Part shown: in pieces, positions 24,723 to 36,619 of the stretch
How the letters are laid out: every line of letters begins with the position of its first letter
Position numbering within the stretch: the stretch's first letter is position 1
NCBI RefSeq assembly: GCF_029873635.1
Contig: NC_080426.1
Coordinates: forward strand, 56,124,093-56,188,092
Direction: 5' to 3'
DNA length: 64,000 bases
Source: Malania oleifera
Taxonomy: Eukaryota; Streptophyta; Magnoliopsida; Santalales; Ximeniaceae
The notes under the pieces: model-generated
What the model was told of the DNA's origin: nothing
The model's database searches: none
What the model saw: the letters and a program-made list of their open reading frames with translations, nothing else
Position numbers and translations under genes: made by a program

Positions 24723-26178
24723 TGTTTGCAACTTTAAGAAGATAAGTATAGGGACTAACCTAAAGTGCTAACCATGTAGAGACAGTGCAAAAAGCACTAA
24801 TCTTACTATGAAATGATAAGAGATGAGATGGGAAGAAGAGAAATGGTAAAGAACAATGGATAACAAAAAAATAAAAAAATTGGACAAGGAGAAGAATGTG
24901 TGTTGAAATCTTTGTTTCTTAGTGCCAAAATGCTTTCTTTCATTACTACGTGCGTGCACAAATTTGGCCCCAACTTGGTCTATATATAGATCAAGCACTT
25001 GGGAGGGGGAAAATTGAAAATTGAATTCAAAATTTAAAAAGTTGACTAAAAAATTTACCTTGTACGAGACAAGGTAGTTACTACAGCCTTGACTAAATAT
25101 TCGTCAATGGTCGAAAATTGCCCAAGCTATTCAACCACCCTTGAGAGGCTGATTAACTATCCATCAGGTTGGCTTGGCCTCAACTGCTTTGCACGTGCGT
25201 GAAGGAGAAAACATAGGAAAGGACACTTGTCGGCCACCTACAAGTGGCCTATCGACCACTTTGCAAAATTTTTAATTTTCTCTTATATTTTATCTTGAAA
25301 TTAATTACTTGAGTTGGATTGTTATTTATTTGGTCAGACCGGTAGGGATAAGTTCGTTTGTTCATTAGGGGCATCTTGTGTGATTAACAATGAGGAGTCT
25401 TAAAAGTTATAGCAATTGCTGGATGGTGAAAGAACACAAATTAGAGGATGGGAAAAATGAGATAGAGAAAAAATATATTAAGGAGAGAGAGAGTGAGAGA
25501 CACTAGATTTGTTAAAAGTGATGAGCACTTGCATTGATGTAGACTTGGAGCTACCATAAGATATATTCTACACCTCTACGCATGTTTATACCACCTTATT
25601 TTCCAGTATGTATAAAAATTGCACACTGATGAATTAATTACAGTTATTTTATTATTTATTTGGCATAAGAGAAAATCAAAATTTCACGTCCGATGACAGT
25701 TTTTTAATTAGGCATTAATAATGGGAAGAAATTGAAGATACTGAAATTAAAAATTTGGTGCCAACGAAGTCATACTCGGGGTACGGATGGACTGTGCAAT
25801 TTCTTGTCACAATCAATTCACAACAATGGTGGGGATGTGGGAGATTCCCCGCTCCTCACCTCCCCATCCACAGTGAGCAAACGCATTGCTGTGTAAGCAA
25901 CCGAAAAGCATTAGGAAAGAGAGCGAAAAGTGTCTAAAAGCAGTACAGAAGCAAAAGCGCCCATGAACTCCCACATTCTTCTTCAATGGACTTTCTCTCT
26001 CTCTTCCTCCCCTTTTTCATCTTAAAGATAGTCATCAAATTGAAGTACCCTGGGTCTTTCATCATCAGGAGTCTCCTCCAAGCAACTCTCGCTCCTCGCC
26101 CTTAAACTCTTCCTCATTTCCCCTTCCATTCCTTTCATTTATTCCCCTTCTTCAACCTAAACTGTGCTCAATTCAACC
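24723..26178 (+). promoter_or_regulatory. Upstream region and 5' UTR of KLCR
   Basis: 1.46 kb between solo LTR B and the KLCR start codon. The distal part (24723-25500) is AT-rich and has no gene. 25975-26160 is CT-rich (CTTTCTCTCTCTCTTCC at about 25990), typical of a plant 5' UTR. If transcription starts before 25963, a 20-codon upstream frame (25963-26025) would be included. No convincing TATA box was fixed. Confidence 0.5.
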
Positions 26179-29100
26179 ATGCCGGGTCTGAAAACCCCCC
26201 CCGAACCCACACCCCTTCCCACACCCCTTCAAATTCGCGTTCCAGATGATCCCAGTTTTCGAAAACACGACAATGGTACTCCCAGAAGTTATGCCAGGCG
26301 AACCCCCTCGCCGTCGCCGTCGCCATCGATTTCAAGGTCTCGACCGTCGCCGGACTGGAGGAGAAAGACGCCGGAAAAGAAGGCTGTCGACGAACCGTCG
26401 CTCAACAACCCGGATCTGGGGCCCTTTTTGCTGAAGCTGGCCCGGGACACGATTGCATCCGGGGACAGTCCGAACAAGGCTTTGGACTACGCAATCCGGG
26501 CGTCCGAGTCCTTCGAGCGGTGCACGGGTCGGGGCGACCCGAGCTTGGATTTGGCGATGAGCCTGCACGTAGTGGCGGCGATCTACTGCAACCTGGGAAA
26601 GTTCCAGGAGGCGGTGCAGGTTCTGGAGCGTGCGGTTCGGGTCCCTGATGTGGCGAGAGGGTCGGACCACGCGCTCGCTGCGTTTTCCGGGTATATGCAG
26701 CTCGGTGATACGCACTCCATGCTCGGGCAACTGGATCGATCCATTTCATCTTACGAATCGGGTTTGAAGATCCAAGTAGAATCACTGGGCGGTTCTGATC
26801 CGAGAGTTGCAGAGACTTGCAGGTAAAGTGAAAAAAAAAAAAAAAATCCCAAAAGCTGCCATACGACTCCTCCATTCTATCTCCCCGCGCATGTTAGCTC
26901 AGCCTGCGGTGAACCACTAATGTGCGCCATACAAGGAAAGCCTTTTCGTTTGTTTAACGTGCGCGTACAGGTTCATGGTTAGCTGGGCCCACATTATTCG
27001 AGCATATATGGGTCACATTTGCCCGTGGTTGCACTTAATAATTATAGTATTAACAGTAGTAAATTTGGAAATTATGAGCTACAAGTAGGATTGTGGACCT
27101 AATGGATCATTTCATCTTCTTTTACATAAATTATATATATGTTTGGTGCTAAATGATTAAAAGCTATACCTTTTTTTCCAGTGATCAGTGGAGAATGTAG
27201 TGAATTTCAAGGCAGCATATGAATGGCACTTGATGGCATTGGCATTGGCATTGGCATGCCATCTTTTCTCCCAATTCCCAATATAGCTTTATAATCACTT
27301 AAATGAATTGGAAAAGTAGCCGCATTGTTTGAACCTGGTCCGCCGTTCATGGTTCTGCAATTTGGAAAAAGGGTAGCTCAGGCATGCTGAATTGCAGATC
27401 TAGTGTGCTATCTGGACTTGTGCCCCCCTTTTGCAGTCTTACATGTGCTCCATTTGATGTTTGGAATCCCGGAAGTGTGGAAGGGATCTTGAGAACTATG
27501 TTGGGAATTTGTGGATGCTTTATTGACAATATCATTCCTTCTGCAGGGTAAATGAAACATTGGTTCATTCTTGATTTTGGATGCAAGTTTGTAGGGAATG
27601 AGATTCACAAATAGCTTCATTAGTTATATTTGAAGCCATAAATGTATGACATAATGGAGAGAATGAGGAATTTTCTGTTAGGCTTTGTGTTCTCTTTAGC
27701 AGCTCTAGGCAGCAATTTAAGTAATTTTTTTGGTAACCTGTAACTCTCATCTGGACGAGCCCCTTGGACACCCCAAGGCTATCAAATCGGGGATGGGAGG
27801 CCCTACCCCCAGGCACCATCCATTGTAGCCAAGGATGGCCCCTAATGCATAATTGAACCTCGGACCTTGTGGTAATCCCATTGTGCTATATATGCAATTG
27901 TGCATAACATTTTCCTTTGAAACAAACTAATGGAATGATATCACCACCCAGAATTTGCTAATCCCGTCCATTGTGCTGTGTTTTATTTTTCATGCATATG
28001 AGACTCACTTGACTCGCATCCTCTTTCAAAGAGGTCGTGCTTGCATGAAAAATGAAATCTTAGGTGGGGTCCCTGTGGTATGCAAGTTGTTGTTGTTGTG
28101 TTTTCCCCCCTCTTGACACCGTTATAATTTCTTGTATTGATTTTATGCGTGTCATCTAGTTTAGCCATCTTATTTGTTCAATAATATACAGTCTCATGTA
28201 TAAAAGCCATGTTTCATTCTACATACTCCAGAGTATGTACTGTGTAACACTATAGCTTGCTTTTACATTGTTTTATTTTTTTTAAAAAAAATGCTTGAAA
28301 AATTAAAAATAACCGCTGAATGTACCCTGGCATATGTACTTTTTCAAAATTAATTTGGATATTGCAGGTACTTGGCTGAGGCTCATGTTCAGGCAATGCA
28401 ATTTGATGCGGCAGAGAATGTCTGCAAAAGGATGCTTGAAATTCACAGGGAGCATAGTGCACCAGCATCCCTTGAAGAAGCAGCTGATCGCAGGCTTATG
28501 GCTCTGATCTATGAGGCAAAGGGAGATTATGAATCTGCTCTTGAGCATCTTGTCCTTGCTAGCATGTCAATGATTGCCAATAGTCAAGACATTGAGGTTG
28601 CAGCTATAGATGTTAGCATTGGTAATGTTTACTTGTCACTCTGCCGCTTCGATGAGGCAGTTTTTTCATATCAGAAGGCACTTACGGTCTTCAAATCTGT
28701 GAGGGGTGAAAATCACCCTTCTGTCGCCTCGGTCTTTATTCGCCTTGCCAATCTCTACTATAGAACAGGCAAGCTGCGAGAATCCAAATCCTACTGTGAG
28801 AATGCCCTGAGGATATATTCAAAACCCATGCCTGGAACAACGTCTGAGGAGGTTGCCAGTGGGTTGACTGAAATCTCAGCCATATATGAAGCTGTGAATG
28901 ATCCTGAGGAGGCACTGAAGCTCTTGCAGAGGGCAATGAGGTTATTGCAGGACACCCCTGGACAACGTAGTACAATTGCTGGGATAGAAGCGCAGATGGG
29001 TGTGATGTTTTACATCGTTGGGAGGTATAGAGAGGCTCGGAGCTCTTTTGAGAATGCTGTAGCAAGGCTTCGTGCCAGTGGGGAGAGTAAATCTGCCTTC

Positions 29101-30337
29101 TTTGGAATACTTTTAAACCAGATGGGATTGGCTTGTGCGCAACTATATGACATAGATGAGGCTGCCACCTTGTTTGAAGAAGCAAGGGGCATAATGGAGC
29201 AGGAGTGTGGCTTGTGTCACTTGGACACACTTGGGGTATATAGCAATCTTGCAGCGACTTATGATGCCATGGGAAGGTAATTATTCTATATACAAGTTTC
29301 ACTTCAAGCTCGCTCTCACATGGGTACCCATTTGCTTTTACTGTCCTCTATATTTGTTGCTCTATTTGTGTGCTTTGCATGCGTTTTTGATTTCCACTAT
29401 GAATTTTCAGATTTCTCTTTCATGTTCCTAATTGAGTTTGAGCCTATGACATAGTTTAGAAAATAGACATATGTTATTTGCAAACTTGAATGAAGCATAT
29501 AGAGCCAATGCCTTTTTCTTCTGTAAGCAGAAAAACAATAAGAGTTGTGTTTTGGGACCTTAATCCAAAAAGAAGATATTGTTCCAACAGGTTATCCCAT
29601 CCTTGATCAAGAGAATGCCTCTTACCTCATTAGTTCCATTGGGTGCTTACTACATATACGATTGAGTCTTATTCTCAATAGGAGATTAGAACCTAACAAT
29701 GTATTTGAATAATTACTAGGCTAACTCTAGGGAGACCTTGCAGAGTTATTAGCCTATAGAACAGATCCTATCCAAGTAAGGTCATAAGACTCATAACTCT
29801 AGGGAGGCCTAAATAGCCATTCATTATAATTTCTGTTCTGTGTAGGACAGTCTTATCTTTGTATTCCATTTTAATTACAAATGAATCTAGCCATAAATTG
29901 ACTGGCTAGCTACATATCCTAGAGGTATTGGGCATTAACATGTTATCTTGGGGGTTCAAAGGGAACATAGCACTTGATGTAGTTTACAATTTATTCTGTA
30001 TCTATACAAGTCATTTTAGGTAAGTTTTCATGGCCTAGTAAGCTTTGGATTTTCTGCTGCTGGATTCACTATTACTTGCATTGAACACAAAACTCATGGT
30101 TTCTGTTGCAGGGTGGACGATGCAATTGAGATATTGGAGTACATTCTTACCGTGAGGGAAGAAAAACTTGGGACTGCAAATCCGGAAGTTGATGATGAGA
30201 AGAAAAGGCTTGCTCAGCTATTGAGAGAAGTGGGTCGGTCTCGCAGCAGAAAAGGAAAATCACTCGAAAAACTCCTCGATTCCAGTTCCCTGGGGATGAA
30301 GAGGGGACAAAAGGGTGGATATGGTTTCAAAACTTGA
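26179..30337 (+). CDS. KLCR: Kinesin-light-chain-related TPR protein (KLCR/CMU family)
   Basis: Three exons (26179-26822, 28368-29276, 30112-30337) give 592 residues. Introns of 1545 and 835 bp have GT-AG ends. Both are phase 2 and split an AG^G arginine codon (residues 215 and 518). The start ATG at 26179 lies in CAACCATGCC and begins MPGLKTPPEP. Residues 1-75 are a Pro/Ser-rich basic tail (TPSPSPSPSISRSRPSP). From about 85 to 545 there is an array of roughly ten TPR helices, for example MSLHVVAAIYCNLGKFQEAV and DVSIGNVYLSLCRFDEAV. The C-terminus has DEKKRLAQLLREVGRSRSRK. Family members in Arabidopsis (KLCR1-3, also CMU) are 600-660 aa. They bind microtubules and IQD proteins and hold cellulose synthase tracks in place at the cell cortex. 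No frameshift or missing segment is seen, so the gene looks functional. Which paralogue it is was not resolved. Confidence 0.93.
27725..27900 (-). mobile_element. Probable tRNA-derived SINE in KLCR intron 1
   Basis: On the minus strand an A-box-like TAGCACAATGGG (27888-27877) is followed about 20-25 bp later by a B-box-like GGTTCAATT (27859-27851). A non-tRNA body follows, then an A-rich end (CCAAAAAAATTAC, about 27733-27721). Spacing and size (about 170 bp) suit a plant SINE, antisense to the gene. No target duplication was identified. Confidence 0.5.
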
Positions 30338-30481
30338 TCAATAACTTGATTCCCTCATCATTTTCTCTTCCTACGTGGAAGCCTATCTTCTTCTTCTACC
30401 ATTTTTTTTTTTCCAAATATAATCTTTGTAACATATAAGTAGGGGCAAGAAGCTTCAATGAATTCTCCATTTTTACTAGAG
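30338..30481 (+). other. Probable 3' UTR of KLCR
   Basis: T-rich sequence after the TGA stop, with TTTTTTTTTT near 30403 and AATATAATCTTTGTAACATA (30415-30434), suitable for plant 3' end formation. No exact AATAAA was found here. Confidence 0.45.
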
Positions 30482-30690
30482 AACCAATTTTTCCTTCTTC
30501 CAATGTCTTCCCTACTTCAGCTTATCAGTTAGATTATTTCGTTGTAGTTCCTAATCTTGAAGCCCATTGCCCAAAAGGGAAAAAAAAACCAATTTTTCCT
30601 TTTTCCAATGTCTTCCCTACTTCATCTAGCTCATCAGTAAGACTATTTCTTTGTAGCCTCTAATGTTGAAGCCCATTGCCCAAAAGGTAA
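30482..30690 (+). repeat. 105-bp tandem duplication downstream of KLCR
   Basis: Copies begin AACCAATTTTTCCTT at 30482 and 30587 and both end at AGCCCATTGCCCAAAAGG. They differ by several substitutions and a 4-bp insertion in the second, so the duplication is not very recent. Confidence 0.9.
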
Positions 30691-31259
30691 AGAGGGTTCA
30701 TATGCAATGGTTGTTTCTTTTAGCATGCTTGGCCTCGTGCTGGTTGGATAATTACGAGCATTAATTGTGTTCCCTTAACCCAAAAGGCCTAAAGCTATAC
30801 TGCAAACATTATACCATAAACATACATAAACACATTTACTAATTTGGTTTGTAGAATGTGTTAGGAATTTAGTACAACTATAACAATAAAGTTAAATACA
30901 AATCAAATACAAACACAATTTATAATTAGTTTGTGATATGAATTTTACTCTTTTTAAGGAGATTCAAATCCTTTGCCATTTTTTTGGTTTAGCTCATCAA
31001 ATATATGTAGCAAAACTTCACTTAACTTGTCTCCTAAGATACAGTAGTTTGATTTGAGTGGTATGGATTCTGCACAAATGCAAGAGCCCAAGGCTCCACA
31101 AAGAACACATTTTTTAGGCTGTCAATCTCTCTACACACAGATAATAGGATAGTATGATAAGAATGATGAGAAAAAAATTGTGAGTAGAGATTATGAGTAG
31201 AGCCAATGGCTTTAGGGGTCTATCTATAGACACAAGATCTAAATTCAAGGTTGTGAAAT
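30691..31259. other. Intergenic, nothing recognised
   Basis: AT-rich, no coding frame and no clear repeat. Confidence 0.5.
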
Positions 31260-32330
31260 ACATCAATCAAGGATGAAGTGTGTAAAATGTTAACCAACCT
31301 ATGTAAGAAACTTCAAAATGAAAAAGGGTATGATGTTTTACACATTAGAAGTGATAGAGGTGGAGAGCTCAAAAATAGAGATGTTGAAAACTATTGTGAC
31401 AAATATTGAATTTTTCACAACTTTTCAGCACCACATACACATCAACAAAATGGAGTTATTGAAAGAAATAATAGATCACTTAAGGAAATGACTAGGATTA
31501 TGCTAAATGAGCATAACTTGCGTAATGCTTTTGGGCTGAAGCAGTAAACATCGCATGCTATGTGATGAACAGAGTGTCTATTATGACTAGTCTAGATAAA
31601 ATCCCTATGAACTTTGAAAAGGTAAAAGACCAAACATCTCTTACTTCCATGTATTTGGCTATAAGTGTTTTGTATTAGATGATAAAGGAGACCTAGGAAA
31701 ATTTGATGTTAAGTCAAATGAAGGAATCTTCCTAGGATATGCAGTTAATCGTAAAGCTTTTAGAGTTTACAATAAAAAAACCCTATTTGTTGTAGAATCC
31801 ATACATGTATCATTTGATGAAGCTAATCCATTCTCTTCTAAACCTACTGATGTTGATGATCTAGACGTAAGAAACAGTTTAGAAGATCTAGCAATTCATG
31901 AAATCAAGGATGAGAGCAATGAAACTCAAGCACCATCTAATGATAACTCTCTAGAACAGTTTGAATTGCCTAAATAATGGAAATTCGTGAAGAATCACCC
32001 TAAGGACCAAATCATAGGTGAACCATCACGAAGGGTGTCCACTAGATCCTCATTAAAGAACTTATGTAATCATTGTGCGTTACTATCTCAAGAGGAACCT
32101 AAGAATATAAATGAAGCAATCAATGATGACTCATGAGCTGTGCAAGAGGAATTGAATCAATTTGAGAGGAATAAAATTTGGAAGTTAGTTCCTAAACCTG
32201 CTGATCATTCAGTAATTGACATTAAATGGGTCTATCGGAATAAAAAGGATGAAAAATGCATTGTAGCCCATAACAAGAGTAGATTAGTAGCTCAAGGTTA
32301 CAATCAAGAAGAAGGATATACAACGAGCAT
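31260..32330 (+). pseudogene. Copia integrase to RT remnant
   Basis: Fragment of a copia pol. The integrase core appears as IRSDRGGELKNRDVENYCDK, a stop, then HQQNGVIERNNRSLKEMTR (31340-31500). The C-terminal integrase region GIFLGYAVNRKAFRVYNK is near 31720-31780. The start of RT (ELNQFERNKIWKLVPKP to RLVAQGYNQEEGYT) is at 32146-32325. Stops at 31408, 31547, 31976 and 32134 break it. It ends abruptly before the RT catalytic centre, and no LTR of its own was seen. Its protein sequence differs from copia E, so it is a separate, older element. Confidence 0.8.
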
Positions 32331-32439
32331 ATAAGATCTACGGAACCAATCCTTGGTAAGATCTTAAATCTTTTATTTATGCAAGAGAGTTTTCCCAACA
32401 TCCTTTATATGTTTAATGTCTTATGATGGGAAAGATTTA

Positions 32440-33250
32440 TTACATATCAACTTAGGGGTATTTATCCTAACTTGGTTAGATTGTTTTATGCAAACATGGA
32501 AAGGGGCGAAAATATGTAAACGACCACTGTCATGGACAAGCATTTGCACTCACCCAATGGACTATTGCAACAAGATTTAGGATTCAAGTTGGTGAGTTTG
32601 AATGTCCTAACCTAGGAAAATCCTGGATTATGGCACATGACTTTACCCCAGAAGAATCCTTTCACTTAATTATGAGTGAGCAACCTGTATATTTTGGTCA
32701 CCCACCTTTGTACAGGCAATTGAACCTTGAAGCTTAGATAATTAATATCCTTATTACATACAACATTCTACCTAGGGTTGGGTCTCACGATCATCTATCC
32801 TATTTAGATTGTTTTGTAATGTGGTTCTTATACAAAGGGAAACGCTTGGATCTGTCTACCCTGATCCTAAGATGGATGATCTCAAAATAAGAAACAAGGC
32901 AAATTATTCTTCTCTATTGAGGAAATATGAACCTCATATTTGATCATCTTAGGGTTGCAAACTCGTCCACCCTATTCATCAAAAGCACATCCTATGACAA
33001 ATTTTCATCTACTACGGTAAAACTCATGGGATACGAGCTATATCTAGACTTGGGTTCGATACTAAAACCAAATAGAGCTCCTTAAGGTAGTGTAGGTTTA
33101 TAAGGAGATCAGGATCATGGTCAACATCCACATTAGGATGCACCACTTGTTCCAACAGTTCCAGATACTGATGCTTCTTTGTGGTTCATTGATTATCGTC
33201 AACATATGAACTCCTAGTTGAGTGCTTTCCATGGTGATATGGATACAAAA
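32440..33250 (+). pseudogene. Remnant of a putative plant transposon protein ORF
   Basis: Pieces in shifting frames include YPNLVRLFYANMERGENM (about 32467-32520), FECPNLGKSWIMAHDFTPEE (about 32610) and ILITYNILPRVGSHDHLSYL (about 32745-32805). A following segment rich in hydrophobic residues reads DCFVMWFLYKGKRLDLSTLI. This pattern resembles the family annotated in many plant genomes as putative plant transposon protein, which occurs within LTR elements. Several stops and shifts. Identification rests on recalled family resemblance only. Confidence 0.5.
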
Positions 33251-33312
33251 TATAATGCACTCTAGTCCAGTCTTACTTCATTCGATCATAGGCTTGCATG
33301 TATTGAGAGTCA

Positions 33313-33526
33313 TATGTAGGGGTGTACAAAATTTACCAAAAAATCGAGAACCGGATCGAAATTGAACCGTTTGAAGCTTCAGTTTGGTATTTTAGTTTTG
33401 ATCTTTGGTTTCGATTTTGAATTTATAAAAAACCAATTTTCGATTTTGATTTCGATTTCGGTTTCACTTAAAAATCGAACCGTAAAAATCAAAAACTGAT
33501 TATAAACTTAAAATAATTATTTTTAA

Positions 33527-33567
<41 letters not shown>
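33313..33567. other. GGTTCGATTTT-rich dispersed repeat and (AT)n
   Basis: TAGGGGTGTACAAAA at about 33316 followed by many AACCG/CGGTT and TTTCGATTTTG words is a form common in plant non-autonomous DNA transposons (hAT-like ends). The other end was not found. 33528-33567 is (AT)n. Confidence 0.35.
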
Positions 33568-33571
<4 letters not shown>

Positions 33572-33723
33572 TCTTGTGAAATACATTATTTCTTTAATTA
33601 GGATTGTTGTGTCTTGCTAAATATGTTCGGGGAGTGGGGAAGGATTTTATATAAGATGCATGAGATTCATGCTTCCCATTTTGGTGATATAGGATGAGTT
33701 TGATGGAGTGGAAGAGCCCCCAT

Positions 33724-33889
<166 letters not shown>

Positions 33890-33976
33890 GAGAATTTCTT
33901 ATCCCTATATAGATACATAGTTAAGATATCCGATTAGATATAGATATCTGTGTAACAATTTCTGTTCTGGGTTTCC

Positions 33977-34012
<36 letters not shown>

Positions 34013-34379
34013 TTTTCATTTCTTGGTTTTTGTGAGAAGTTTCAGTGTCAGCCTTGGCTATGGGGGAGCAGACCCAAATCCTCACTGTAACCTCATCTGT
34101 AGTGACATCAACTTCTGTTCCTCCCCAAAAACCTACTTCCTCGCCGGACATCTCATCTTTGCCTCCCAAATCTTGAAAGGTCTCTTCAGGTACTTCCTCT
34201 CACTCCTCCACCCTTGCGGACCCCTCGACAATCACCATTGCCACCGTCTCCGCCAGTGGCGGTGGAAAAGACACTCTGTAGCTAGTCAAAGTACCACAAC
34301 AGCCAACTGCAAGAGTGTTGCCTTGTGAAGGAGAGCTCCATATCGCGATTAGGCACCTTCGAAAGTCCGACAACTTCGA

Positions 34380-34483
34380 TGTAATTAGGGTTTGCATGAC
34401 CAAATTATATTTTTTTGTTATCCATATGCACTATAGTCGGATCTTAGGGCTATTCCGCAAGTCCCTTCAATTGGTATCAGAGC
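34380..34483 (+). mobile_element. 5' LTR end and primer site of copia E
   Basis: 34380-34469 matches 55648-55736, including CGGATCTTAGGGCTATTCCG. The methionine-tRNA-type primer site TGGTATCAGAGC (34472-34483) follows after two bases. DNA left of 34380 does not match the 3' LTR. Confidence 0.8.
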
Positions 34484-35775
34484 CTCAATTGATATTGTAT
34501 ACAAATAATAATGCTATGTTCTTCAAATGCATGCTTAGGGTAGAACGTGTGTATGCACTAACCTCTATTTCGCAGCATTCTGTTAGACAATTATGGTAAC
34601 ACGAATGTATGTTTTGTGATTGTGATTGTTTATTACAAGATTTGTGGCACATTTGCGGTGTGTGAATAGTGGTCGAAAACTTGGTGAAACCTTAGTTACG
34701 GAATAATGATCAGATGGTCGGTAGTGGTGCATAGCAGTGGCAAAAAATAGGAAAAATTCTAGAATAGTGATGCGGTTTTTCATCTAGGCTTCGGGGGCGC
34801 TGCCCCCTGGACCCTTACAACCTGTCTGGGCAAGTCAAACCCCACCAGGGACGCTACCCCTGGTCCCCCGTCAAACCTTGGCACTGCTTAATGACAAACA
34901 AGGATTCATGGTGTTATGATGCACACTGCTTGACCATAATAGTCGGGATATTTATTATATCATATTTCTTGTTTATATATATATGCTTGCTTGGTGTGTT
35001 TGTTATTCTTGTGTTATGTCATTAGCATGTAAAATTTAAAATTTCAATGTTGGTTTATGCATGTGCAACTAGAGAATAAAATTAATTCCCAAGTTATAAT
35101 ACAGTTTTTTTATTAAAAAAAAAATTAAAGGAATTTGGAATTTTATTTGTTGTGTGTATTTTAGTTACCAATATTGAAATATTAAATTTATTGGAATATT
35201 AAACACGTGTTTGTATCCCTTATGAATTAAATAACTAAGTGGGTGAGGGAATTTATTACATATAAATCTCATGGTCTCCATCCCTAGTTTATAGGTGAAG
35301 TAATTAATTTTGTGTGATAATATTATTATCTTTCTCCTCATTAGATGGAATTAATTACAGACTCACCAAGTATAAACTCTAGTAATTGTTAGTATTGGGT
35401 CACCTCCCCATCTGGGGATTCACTATGGGACAATAGGTCTAGTATTATGTGATGGTATACACTTAGTTATGAATAATAGTATCCTCACCATCTGAGTCAC
35501 TGCTATTGTTTATAAGACCAAAGTTAAGTGAGCAGTTTAATTTTGCTTGACATAGTTACTTGCCTAGATAGTAAAATTAATAGGTTCTCACCTATCTACA
35601 GAAATGTTGAATAGTAGATGACCTCCCATCGAGGTATACTACTCACGATGTGCTAGGTTGCTGACAGATTCTTTAAAAGAAAATATTGGTAGTGGGAACC
35701 ATATTCTTTTAATTCAATTAAAAGTTTATTATTACTCATCTTATTTTGTTATAATATGTGATTCTCAGGATTAAA
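34484..35775 (+). other. Leader of copia E
   Basis: 1.3 kb without coding frame between primer site and gag. It includes a GC-rich piece (GGGGGCGCTGCCCCCTGGAC, 34793-34812). Confidence 0.6.
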
Positions 35776-36560
35776 ATGACTTTCAATCCCCTAACTGTTA
35801 TTCTCAAAGAAAGCAAATTGGTTGGACCTAATTATATTGACCGGAAAGGGACTTGGGTATTGTGCTAATTACAGAGGAGTACAACTATGTGCTCGTAGAG
35901 GTATGTCCACAGAAACCTAGTGAAGGGGCAATCGATGAGGAAACCTGGGCTTACCAGAAGTGGATTAAGGCTAATGAGATGGCGCGGTGTTACATTTTGG
36001 CATCCATGTCGAATGCTCTGCAACATCAGCATTGGTCTATGTCTTCTACCTATGATATAATGTAGAACCTCAAAGTAATGTTTGGGGATCAAAATCATAT
36101 TGCTAGGTAGATTGTTATGAAGAAACTTATGAATACTACTATGGCAGAAGGGACCCAGTAAGGGATCATGTTTTGAAGATGATTGGTCTTCTCAATGAGT
36201 TAGAGGTCGTTGGAGTTGAAATTGATGGGGAAACCCAGGTTGATATCATTTTTCCAGTTGCCGCCTGACTCTATCAAGCAGTTTTTCCTGAACTATAACA
36301 AGAATAAGCTCTTTTACTCATTAGAAGAACTACTTAAAGAGATTCAAGCAGCTAAGGGCCTCATCAGGAAGCCATCTATTACTCTTATGACTGAGAAAGG
36401 TTCTTCTAGGCCAAAAGGCCAACAGAAGTAGAAAAAGGTTCAGAAACCACAGGTAGCTCCTTGAGTAGTACATGGGCCACAGGATGGAGCGAAAAAGGGC
36501 AAGTGCTTTCACTACAAGCAGTCAAGTCACTGGAAATCACAATATCTAGTTTGTCTCGTC
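35776..36560 (+). pseudogene. Gag of copia E
   Basis: Starts ATG at 35776 (MTFNPLTVILKESKLVGPNY). A frame change occurs by 35853, then EETWAYQKWIKANEMARCYI and a stop at 36063. Further pieces are LPPDSIKQFF and YSLEELLKEIQAAKGLIRKP (36250-36375). The zinc knuckle near 36498 reads CFHYKQSSHWKSQY: the second and fourth cysteines of the C-C-H-C pattern are tyrosines. Not functional. Confidence 0.8.
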
Positions 36561-36619
36561 AAACAGAATGAAAAGGTATATCTCATTCACTAGCAGTTGA
36601 AACATGTTTAGCGGTGATA

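Noticed and set aside
26289-26875. Minus-strand frames opposite KLCR exon 1
   Set aside because: Shadow frames of a GC-rich exon; the plus-strand TPR protein explains the region.
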